The position numbers and the translations under genes are program-made. From the NCBI GenBank assembly GCA_019155205.2, contig JAHNZQ020000092.1:1023576-1036830 (forward strand): a stretch of DNA of 13,255 nucleotides, given 5' to 3'. The notes under the pieces are model-generated. The model saw nothing but the letters and a program-made list of their open reading frames with translations. It had not been told where the DNA came from and did no database searches. The DNA comes from Gracilaria vermiculophylla (taxonomy: Eukaryota; Rhodophyta; Florideophyceae; Gracilariales; Gracilariaceae). Shown here piece by piece: positions 1 to 6,761 of this stretch (positions within the stretch are counted from its first letter, which is position 1; every line of letters begins with the position of its first letter).

Positions 1-1
1 A

Positions 2-1273
2 GACGCCTGGAGTGTTGCGACCAAGCGTCGTGGAGTATACAATCTTGTTCAGGTCCCTACTCGTTTGGAACGCTTACTGACGCTTGGCCAATTAATATGC
101 CTTGACGAGTTTCTTATGCTTTTCACGTACCTTCCTGTCAGGATGGTTCTCTCCTTCTTTCGTCTCATCAATCCGTACTCTGGGAGTTCAATTCGCGCAG
201 CCCCCTACGCGCCGTGGTACCGAACTTGCTGTATCACATGGGCAGTGGACGTACTACAGCTCAGTCTCTTATTTATCACGGCATTAACGTTGCGAATATT
301 CGATATTAGTTGGATATACCATAGTATACGCGGGCAGTCTGTTATCAAACTCTATGTTGTGTTCGACGTGATCGAGATTTTCGACCGGCTTTGTTCTTCG
401 TTCGGTATTGACGTGTTAGACAGCCTTGGTGGGACAACTTCCTCAGCAGTTCAGTTCTTTACGAGAGACTATCAAGATACCAGCTCTGGTACGATGCGAG
501 CTCGTGCGTTGCAGGAAATCGTGCTGGTCAGCAGAATGGCTTTTGATTACATTTCTGCTCTGGTTTACGTGATGATACATGCGACACTTCTTTTAACTTG
601 GGCTGTGACTCTGAATGTTGCAATCAATACCCAGAACAATGCATTACTAACGCTGCTAGTCTCTAATAACTTTGCAGAACTCAAGGGCGCTGTTTTCAAA
701 AGCTTCAAGGTTGAAAACCTGTTTCAAATTGCTTGTTCAGATGCCGTGAAGAGGTTTCAATTATGTGTTTTCCTCGCAGTGATGTTGGTCGTGACAAACG
801 CAGATGAGAAGCTGTTTATCACATTTTTCATCATGTTGGTATGTGAGATTACTGTGGATTGGATAAAACATGCTTTTGTGATCAAGTTCAATCGCATATC
901 CTCAAACGTACACCGAGAGTTTTTCATCGTCATCTGTAAGGACTTGTCAAGGTCTAAATCACAATCAGTGGATCGCAATATTGGTGGCAGCGGGATAGCC
1001 AAGAGGATAGGATTCGCTAATCTCCCTCTAGCTGCCCTCGTTACACGAATGAGTGTATGTTCCTTTCTTCGTTTGCCAGGGATTGGTATAGTTCTCCTGT
1101 GGATGAGTTTAGTTGCAATCAAGACAGCCTTGAGTATTTCGCTTATTGGTCATTCCTGGCGCCACATTCGGGAATCACGAGAAAAGTCCGACGAAGAGTC
1201 AGACGTCGATGGTGAATGTGTGCAGAAATTGATGCAAGTTGCGAGATATGATCTCATAAAGAAGAACGCTTGA
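2..1273 (+). CDS. TAPT1: TAPT1/EMP65 family transmembrane protein, 5'-partial
   Basis: The frame is open from the window edge, so the N-terminus is missing; there is no reason to start at the TTG at 65. The visible part is about 423 residues and ends in TGA. It carries the family's conserved blocks in order: RRGVYNLVQVP followed by LERLLTLGQLICLDEFL (nt ~29-115), RGQSVIKLYVVFDVIEIFDRL (nt ~329-391), SNNFAELKGAVFK (nt ~662-700) and TVDWIKHAFVIKFN (nt ~851-892). Several hydrophobic spans alternate with these blocks (around nt 110-165, 255-300, 540-620, 755-790, 805-855 and 1080-1150), and the tail is acidic and charged (RESREKSDEESDVDGE). Family knowledge: human TAPT1 and yeast Emp65 are multi-pass ER membrane proteins; TAPT1 is linked to cilium-related development and Emp65 to ER protein stability. 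The gene looks intact and converges with EFL1. The family call is strong; the cellular role in this organism is inferred. Confidence 0.93.
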   Translation, partial: DAWSVATKRRGVYNLVQVPTRLERLLTLGQLICLDEFLMLFTYLPVRMVLSFFRLINPYSGSSIRAAPYAPWYRTCCITWAVDVLQLSLLFITALTLRIFDISWIYHSIRGQSVIKLYVVFDVIEIFDRLCSSFGIDVLDSLGGTTSSAVQFFTRDYQDTSSGTMRARALQEIVLVSRMAFDYISALVYVMIHATLLLTWAVTLNVAINTQNNALLTLLVSNNFAELKGAVFKSFKVENLFQIACSDAVKRFQLCVFLAVMLVVTNADEKLFITFFIMLVCEITVDWIKHAFVIKFNRISSNVHREFFIVICKDLSRSKSQSVDRNIGGSGIAKRIGFANLPLAALVTRMSVCSFLRLPGIGIVLLWMSLVAIKTALSISLIGHSWRHIRESREKSDEESDVDGECVQKLMQVARYDLIKKNA

Positions 1274-1341
1274 AGCTATGAGAACTGAGAGCGCGAAGCC
1301 ATCAGCATTTGTTCATATTTGAATGTGTTGTGGGATAGCTT

Positions 1342-2560
1342 TTACTTCTTTCTCGAAAGAGTTCGCTGTTTTTCGGCGTCGCCCATTATCTTTTCCTGGA
1401 CCTTCAAACCTCTTCTTTGTCGTACACCATTTACTAACATACGTGCAATGTTGTTGTTTTCTGCTGTTGTGTCTGATACACCAAGGTCCTCAAGCTCTTC
1501 TTCAGTCTGCAGATACCAGAAAGGATCAAATTCATTGCTTTCCCAATGGCTGAATACTATTTGCGGAACCGCGAAGCCAGAGGTTTGTTTTCGAAGCACA
1601 TCAGCAAAACCAAATGAGTCTTGCACCGGCATATATGCCTCAATCACGAAGACGTTGACACCTTCCTTCATCTCTTCATTAAGCACTCGGCCTCTCCTCT
1701 GGCCCAATACTGTATATGTGTTACCTATCACCTCTCCTGGGACTGATATATCCACGTGAAGCACACCTTCTACAACCTTGCATTGCCGTGAATTACCGCC
1801 ATTCTTACCGCTCCTCGCACGCTGCCGATCAAAACACCCGATGCGATCGAGTACTTTGTGTTAGGGCGAGAGACCTCTCCCTCTCTCTGATTGCTATTGA
1901 TTTCGTTTATACAACCGTCGTAGACTTTGCTTTCATTCGAATCATCAAGCTTTGCAAATTCTTCTACCTTCAACATATCAATAAAAACCGCCACCCCATG
2001 CATTGGTTCCTCACAGAGAGGACCTGCAATGGTCCCCAGCTGAAACCCGTTGACGATCGCCTTCTCTATTTCGCGTGCATTTCTGGCATTGTTTGTTGTC
2101 TCTTCCTTTCTTCCAAGGACATCCTTCACACTTGGTGTTCTCCCATCGTACGGATACGGGCCGACAAGAATGTTGGAACCAAATTTCCCAGGTCCACAGG
2201 ACCAGACTCGGGGGAACACGCTTTCTAACCAGAACTTCACGATTGATGATTGGGATGTTTTTCGGGTACTTGATTCTTTCGCAAATACTTTGACAGCCTC
2301 CTCGAGTTCCTGCCTCGTTGTAGATACTTTTTCTGCGGCCTCATTCTGACCCTGCTCCTGACTTTTAAAGCTCCTGCTCGATCCAAGACGTTTGTAACAG
2401 GAGGTGGTAAAGGGGCAGCTGTAACCCGAAACGTTGCTGATTCATTTCCAACACACACATGGCGACCGTATTTTACGAAACTTGATTCCAAGTAACTGAG
2501 AGCGTCGCTGCGTTTTTCGACGCTTTTCCTGTGAATTTCACACTGTCCTGGCGTGAGCAA
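1342..2560 (-). pseudogene. EFL1: EFL1 (EF-2-like ribosome-maturation GTPase), C-terminal part with two frame breaks and a lost 5' half
   Basis: Reading leftwards, three frames together give the C-terminal ~400 residues of the EF-2-like GTPase EFL1/Ria1, which works with SBDS to release eIF6 from pre-60S ribosomes. Diagnostic pieces are SATFRVTAAPLPPPV (~2440-2400), WSCGPGKFGSNILVGPYP (~2205-2150), IVNGFQLGTIAGPLCEEPM (~2062-2005), TYTVLGQRRGRVLNEEMKEG (~1718-1660), DSFGFADVLRKQTSGFA, VFSHWESNEFDPFWYLQTEEE and the end EKQRTLSRKK (TAA at 1342). Two -1 shifts are required: one at TTTAAAA (2363-2369) and one at TTG-TAG near 1770. Each could be a base lost from a short run. Upstream of 2560 the frame hits TGA (2567-2569), and no GTP-binding domain is found anywhere in the window. 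It is either a pseudogene severed by the recombinase element, or a gene with assembly errors and a distant 5' part. Confidence 0.88.
2363..2369 (-). other. T-TTA-AAA slippery heptamer at the first EFL1 frame break
   Basis: On the minus strand the incoming EFL1 frame reads GCT TTA AAA GTC. The EFL1-like protein continues as K-S-Q-E-Q-G-Q-N-E only if the ribosome slips back one base after AAA. The heptamer fits the canonical X XXY YYZ form of -1 frameshift sites. A lost A from a run of five would explain it equally well, and no such frameshift is known to me in EFL1. Confidence 0.4.
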
Positions 2561-2661
2561 ATCTGTTCACGCTGGAAGCATGGGGATATTGTATTTTACA
2601 TGTTCTCGATCTTCACTTTTGAAGTTGAACGACCAACAAGAAGTTCAAACGCTCATTTACT

Positions 2662-3885
2662 ATGGCAGGTCAAAGTGTTCGGATGGATACAATCCAGAAT
2701 ACAGAAAACGAATTTCAAAATGGAACTAGGCTACGATCGCGTCATGAGCTGTTGCATTCGGCGCACAGTGAGTCGACAAAAGCGAATATTAAACTCGCAA
2801 GAAGACTTTTAACTACATATGCGAGACAAAAACATGTTGAAGATCCCAGGACGGTTAATGAGAATAGTTCCGTTTTTGTTCTCAATCTCTTAGCAGACTA
2901 TTGTAAATTTGGGACACCGAAATCTCTAAAAAACGATCCTATGGGAGCCATTGTACAAGGTCTTAGAATTGTTTATTGTGAACATGGTCACGATCAACAT
3001 TGGCACATTAACTCAGATGGATCGGCTATAGGAAATCCACTTATTGGTAATCCAGATTTAGAAAGATTGCGAAGAGCACATAGCGTCCATCTAGCACGAT
3101 TTGGAAATTTAACAAGTCGTGCCCGTCCCCTAACAGTAAATCATGTTTGCGATATCGTGGAACGTTTCTGGTACGGATGTGAAAGACCTGTTGAAATTAT
3201 GGATACTGCTCTACATTGTATTTTGGTGGTTGGATTGAATCTTGGGCTTCGTTTCGATGAAATCTCAAAAATAAGAGTGGACAATGTTTCTGTGTGGTCT
3301 GGCGGAGTTCAAATGTCGTTGTGTGAATCAATAAAGAACTCCACAGTTCAAAGAAATTACGAACTAAGAGAATGGGAAGGGAATACGGATCTACGTCACT
3401 CAGTTTTCATGGATCCGTTTACATCCTTATATGCATGGTTGTCTATAAGAGGATGCATCAGTGGCCCACTTTTTTGTGACATCAGATGTACAAAGGAAGG
3501 GCAGTTTCTAGATCCGTCTAAGCCTTGGAGTGCCAAAAGTTTTACTTCTTTTTTTCGTCGCCGTTTGTGCGACATTGGAGTTGGAAGAGAAGAGCGAAGG
3601 ATGTTCACAGGTCATTCCATTAAAAGAGGAAGCGTGCAGCTGTACAGGTCGCTTGGATTGAAAGATGAAATGATTATGGAAATCATTCAGATGAAAGGAT
3701 TCAACGCATACGCTAACTATTGTGCGGCCTATAACGATTGCTCACCAAGTCAACTTCCTCGTTTTTCTTCTGTACAGGACTACATTGCGCACGCAAGAAC
3801 GATCGTGGATGAAGCGAATATATTAGATGTAGAGTCATACTTTACGAAGTGGATGGAGGATATGGACATGAAAGAAGACAATTAG
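2662..3885 (+). CDS. Tyrosine recombinase of a mobile element (Crypton/DIRS-like YR)
   Basis: A complete 407-residue ORF with ATG start and TAG stop and no break. The N-terminal half (residues ~35-150) looks like the helical core-binding domain of phage-integrase-fold enzymes. The C-terminal half carries catalytic-type motifs: first Arg in GLNLGLRFDEISKIR (R197), a candidate Lys in ESIKNSTVQ (K225), the box FTGHSIKRGSVQLYRSLGL (H318, K321, R322) and a C-terminal Tyr in FNAYANY (Y350 or Y353). The usual box is HxxR; here the +3 residue is Lys and Arg follows at +4. Enzymes of this type cut and rejoin DNA through a phosphotyrosine link and move Cryptons, DIRS and related elements. There is no reverse transcriptase nearby, which favours a Crypton-like rather than a DIRS element. 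It begins about 100 bp from the point where EFL1 breaks off. No terminal repeats were recognised. The enzyme class is well supported; the element class is inferred. Confidence 0.85.
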   Translation: MAGQSVRMDTIQNTENEFQNGTRLRSRHELLHSAHSESTKANIKLARRLLTTYARQKHVEDPRTVNENSSVFVLNLLADYCKFGTPKSLKNDPMGAIVQGLRIVYCEHGHDQHWHINSDGSAIGNPLIGNPDLERLRRAHSVHLARFGNLTSRARPLTVNHVCDIVERFWYGCERPVEIMDTALHCILVVGLNLGLRFDEISKIRVDNVSVWSGGVQMSLCESIKNSTVQRNYELREWEGNTDLRHSVFMDPFTSLYAWLSIRGCISGPLFCDIRCTKEGQFLDPSKPWSAKSFTSFFRRRLCDIGVGREERRMFTGHSIKRGSVQLYRSLGLKDEMIMEIIQMKGFNAYANYCAAYNDCSPSQLPRFSSVQDYIAHARTIVDEANILDVESYFTKWMEDMDMKEDN

Positions 3886-3994
3886 CTACCAGTACAGAAC
3901 ACGGTTGATTGTGTTTGCTAGCTACGTTCATAGGAGTTTTAAACAGATAAACCTGTTGATAGCTTGTTAACATGCGCCGCCGCGTGCGCGTTTA
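3886..3994. other. Short AT-rich spacer after the recombinase gene
   Basis: No coding signal. It holds a small hairpin, AACAG-ATAAAC-CTGTT, near 3942-3957. The base composition changes sharply at about 3972 into GC-rich DNA, which suggests a junction between sequences of different origin. Confidence 0.4.
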
Positions 3995-4010
3995 CCCCCC
4001 CCCCCCCCCC
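3995..4010 (+). repeat. Homopolymer of 16 C
   Basis: An uninterrupted run of sixteen C (G on the minus strand). It lies at the low-coordinate end of the decayed membrane-protein gene, whose minus-strand frame becomes Gly-rich here. Runs this long are prone to length error, so the frame beyond it cannot be trusted. Confidence 0.9.
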
Positions 4011-4011
4011 T

Positions 4012-4785
4012 CCCACGCCGTTGTGCACCCTCCTCCTTCCACCAGCGTGTACACCAGCAGGAACCCCATGGATCCAAAAATCAGTAGACCCTTGGCGGCC
4101 TGCAGCAGGATCATGAACTACCACGGCTCAAACATATTTTCCGTCCGCGGGTTGATCGCGTACTGGTCGCACCGCCCGTGCATCGGGTCCGAGAACATCC
4201 ACCCCGACATGTACGGGATGAAGCACACGTATATCGCCAGCAGGTGAGGCAGCACGTTGGCTATCTCAAACACTACCACCACTTTCATGGGGATCATGTC
4301 CGCGTTGCGCAACGCTCCCCCCCTCCCCGCGCCCCCCTCCTCCACCACCTGCTGCCGCGGGTTCATAATGCCCCACACAATCGAAAACATTACAAACACC
4401 ACCGCCATTTTCATGGGGAACATGTCCGCGTTGCGCAACGCTCTCCCCCCCCGCGCCCCCCTCCTCCACCCCCTGCTGCCGCGGTTTCATAATGCCCCAC
4501 ACAATCGAAAAAGCCAGCACCACCGCCATCGCTATGTTGAACCAGATGCGCTTTGCGCATCTTCCGGATGTCGCGTCACCGCTCCGCCCGCTCCTCCCTC
4601 ATGCGCCCTCGCACCGCCTTCTTGTAGCTATGCCCGTAGTCGTCCACCGACACACAACAAATGTCGTACTGCCAAATGCCGAACCTGTAGGTGGTGCGAC
4701 AGTAGTGCTGCCTGCCGCTTGGGTGTTGCCCAAGGAATTTGCAGTAGGTGGCAGTTGTGCTGCCACTTGGCTCGCTGTGAGCGCC
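4012..4785 (-). pseudogene. Decayed gene for an unrecognised multi-membrane-span protein
   Basis: I do not recognise the family. Minus-strand pieces in changing frames read as one protein. First comes a Cys/Tyr/Trp-rich stretch (~4764-4585) with ATYCKFLGQHPSGRQHYC, YRFGIWQYDICCVSVDDYGH and the basic KKAVRGRMREERAER. Next is a hydrophobic span RIWFNIAMAVVLAFSIVWGIM (~4550-4490), and a duplicated related span MAVVFVMFSIVWGIM followed by a Gly/Glu linker. After that come EIANVLPHLLAIYVCFIPY, a loop with SGWMFSDPMHGRCDQYAI, and a last span FMILLQAAKGLLIFGSMGF (~4115-4060). Breaks: TGA after REERAER, a frame change before RIWFN, a shift in a C run (~4440-4450), and an in-frame TAG (4118-4120) between EPW and FMI. 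Four spans with a Trp- and Cys-containing loop recall claudin/PMP22/Sur7-type proteins, but this is only a resemblance. It lies between the recombinase and the GCR1-like gene, and its composition differs from both. Confidence 0.5.
4275..4550. repeat. Direct tandem duplication, ~122-bp unit, about 2.2 copies
   Basis: The unit begins ACCACC...CATGGGGA-CATGTCCGCG and ends CACACAATCGAAAA. Copies start at about 4275 and 4398, and a partial third starts at about 4519. Each holds TTGCGCAACGCTC, a C-rich tract, CTGCTGCCGCGG and ATAATGCCCCACACAATCG. On the minus strand each unit encodes one membrane span plus a Gly/Glu linker, so the duplication repeats a piece of the decayed membrane protein. The copies differ by substitutions and by C-run length. 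Confidence 0.85.
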
Positions 4786-4857
4786 TTATGTGGCGTTCTT
4801 TGAAAGAGACGGGGCTGCTCGGCTCTCAAAAAATTTTTGCCAATTCTTTGTGAAGTT

Positions 4858-4880
4858 AACTGGGCAAAGCTCAGTTTTTT
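4858..4880 (+). other. Hairpin followed by T run (terminator-like)
   Basis: AACTGGGC and GCTCAGTT form an eight-pair stem with one G-T wobble and a three-base loop (AAA), running into six T. In bacteria this would be read as an intrinsic terminator. In a eukaryote a T run can end RNA polymerase III transcripts. No transcript is identifiable upstream. Confidence 0.35.
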
Positions 4881-4890
4881 CGTGTATATA

Positions 4891-4955
4891 GGAAGGTATT
4901 CTTTTTCAAATAATGCAATTCTGCCATTATTCCCGACCAGAAAACCTTCCCTTTT
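4891..4955 (+). other. Nested inverted repeats (possible structured RNA)
   Basis: An outer pair GGAAGGT (4891-4897) / ACCTTCC (4944-4950) encloses an inner perfect seven-pair hairpin AATAATG (4909-4915) / CATTATT (4925-4931). A short T run follows. Together with the hairpins at 4858-4880 and 5005-5026 this makes the 4.85-5.03 kb spacer unusually rich in potential structure. I cannot match it to a known RNA family. Confidence 0.3.
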
Positions 4956-5004
4956 TAATTCAAATTTAATAGTTTGCCAAGATTATTCATAAAACACCCA
5001 AAAA

Positions 5005-5026
5005 CAGGGTTTTCGTGAAGACCCTG
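5005..5026 (+). other. Small hairpin CAGGGT / ACCCTG
   Basis: A perfect six-pair stem with a ten-base loop in otherwise AT-rich non-coding DNA. It is the third stem in the 4858-5026 cluster. Confidence 0.3.
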
Positions 5027-5322
5027 CCAAATTTTCTCAAAAATAAGAGTATTGTAGAGCTTATTTTTAGTGTCTTTCTATTACACGTAGGGGATCCCGC
5101 GCAGAAATAACGGAATTTTATTTATTAGTTTATCTCTGTGAGTACCCGTTTCAACAACATTGGGTAGCCATATGATAGCCGAAAGTCTGTGATTCTTCGC
5201 AACATTTGAAAATGGCCTCAGTGCAACGTTTGATGGAATAAGGTTTTCGAAATCTCGGAAAACATTGGATATCAGTAACAGAGAGCTGTTAGTATCTTTA
5301 GCAAGAACGTCTATCTTAAGGC
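5027..5322. other. AT-rich spacer upstream of the GCR1-like gene
   Basis: No coding signal or repeat is recognised. The stretch presumably holds the promoter and leader of the gene starting at 5323, but no clear TATA box or other element can be assigned. Confidence 0.4.
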
Positions 5323-6138
5323 ATGGAGCGTACAGGTCATCAGAGAGTTATCCAAGGTGGAGGAACCGGGTGTGGATTTCGCCTTCCTCGTCAGTATGCG
5401 GGGACGGAGTCCACAAAATGGCGTGAAATTTGTAAAGCTCTGGATCAAAATTCGAGCTCTCATCAAAAGTTGCACGAAGGAATATCATCAGCGGTTTCAC
5501 AAAAAAATGCCGACAAAGAACATGAAATGAACAAGTTGAAAGTTTGGAGACACGAACTTCTCAATCGTCTTTTCATATTACAGCAAAGACGAAAAATTAT
5601 GCCGAACTGCAACCGGCGTATTGGTGCAAATATGAATCTCGCTTCAATGCGACATGAATGTTTGCACAATTCTAATGTACAAGAAAACAGCTCTGAAGAC
5701 CCTAATAACAATTTGAAGCAGCCGCAAGCGTATTCTTTAAATACGGTTCCTACCGAAGTTTTTCACAAACTCATTCCGGATCTTCCCAAGTCGTTATGGG
5801 AGATCGTTTCACTCTGGAGAGACGGGTGCGAGAAAAGAAAACTTGTACCTATTCGTCTCCTTGGAAAAGTGGAAAATCGACGAAGATTGATCAATAGATA
5901 CACGAGTAAGTTCTGGAATCGTAGTGGTCAAAAGTCCGCATTCTATCGTTTCAAGTATGCTATAGATTTTATTGCGGGGCATAACAAGAATATAAGAAAC
6001 CGAAACGCTAGAGAAGATCATGATGCATGGATTTCTGCTGTGCGCAGCGCAAATGAAGCAATGAAAGATGCGCGTGGTTCTGGTTTTCGTTTGTCACTCA
6101 GTGCTGCCATGAAAAAGTCGAAGAAGTCTACTCAATAA
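5323..6138 (+). CDS. Basic protein with a GCR1_C/Crypton-like DNA-binding region
   Basis: A complete 271-residue ORF, ATG to TAA, with base composition like the recombinase gene. Residues ~155-220 read LPKSLWEIVSLWRDG, then VENRRRLINRYTSKFWNR, then SAFYRFKYAIDFI. This spacing of Trp and basic residues (W..V...WR.G, a variable stretch, RY.S.FW, then an aromatic/basic helix) resembles the GCR1_C-type domain found in yeast Gcr1 and in fungal Crypton recombinases. The N-terminal half is polar and Gln/Asn/His-rich, with no recognised domain. The C-terminus (MKKSKKSTQ) is basic and could be a nuclear signal. In known Cryptons this domain sits in the recombinase protein itself; here it would be a separate gene about 1.4 kb downstream. 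The ORF is likely real. The domain call rests on pattern reading only and needs a profile search; a generic Myb-like or other HTH protein is the main alternative. Confidence 0.55.
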   Translation: MERTGHQRVIQGGGTGCGFRLPRQYAGTESTKWREICKALDQNSSSHQKLHEGISSAVSQKNADKEHEMNKLKVWRHELLNRLFILQQRRKIMPNCNRRIGANMNLASMRHECLHNSNVQENSSEDPNNNLKQPQAYSLNTVPTEVFHKLIPDLPKSLWEIVSLWRDGCEKRKLVPIRLLGKVENRRRLINRYTSKFWNRSGQKSAFYRFKYAIDFIAGHNKNIRNRNAREDHDAWISAVRSANEAMKDARGSGFRLSLSAAMKKSKKSTQ

Positions 6139-6761
6139 ACCCATAAGTTAAATCTAGAGTTGTGTATCTCAAGAGCGGTGTTCCTCGGCCATCCATGCGT
6201 GTACCAGTAACGAATGCGACTACACAACGGTAGGATGGTGTAGACTGGATGTGCTCAGGAACAAAGCTCGCCACGACAACGCCACGGTGTCTGCAGGCAT
6301 CCCAGAACCAAGACCAGGCGAACATAGGCGGCGCTAACAACGGTTATATCGGCCAGCAAGTTGACGCTCTCAAGTCATAGGGCTTGCGTGATTGCCTGAT
6401 CATAAACAAAGTCTGCATCACGCAAGGAGGTGAAGTGAGAAGCGGCACGTGCCATCGTAAGACACAGGCATCTTTCGAAGCGGGGACGACGTTGCAGCCT
6501 GGGAGGGATGATGAGGATCACGAAATGTTTGACAGATACGTACAAATGTGTATCGGCTTTGCACATGCAACGGGCAAACGCGCGTTCGTGGCGTCAACCA
6601 TGGTCAAAGAGTGGTTCTTGGCAGCACTGCGATGCATCGCGTACTTGATAAAGCTGCGAAACTTCACAAATTACCACAGGTGCCGCACGGAGAGGACGAG
6701 GAGCGCTGCACAAGCACGCCCAAGTTGCGAACGGGTTCGAAAGCGCCATCTAGACCTTGAT
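6139..6761. other. No recognisable gene
   Basis: Open frames exist on both strands, for example + 6384-6773 (129 codons from ATG) and - 6128-6340, but none shows a known motif or continues into a neighbour. The stretch ends abruptly where the GC-rich helicase fragment begins (about 6785). Confidence 0.4.

Noticed and set aside
1319..2349. Several plus-strand ORFs opposite EFL1 and minus-strand ORFs opposite TAPT1
   Set aside because: Antisense shadows of clearly recognised coding sequence.
4858..4880. A bacterial intrinsic terminator, implying bacterial DNA
   Set aside because: All identifiable genes are eukaryotic and no bacterial operon structure is present. It is reported only as a hairpin with a T run.
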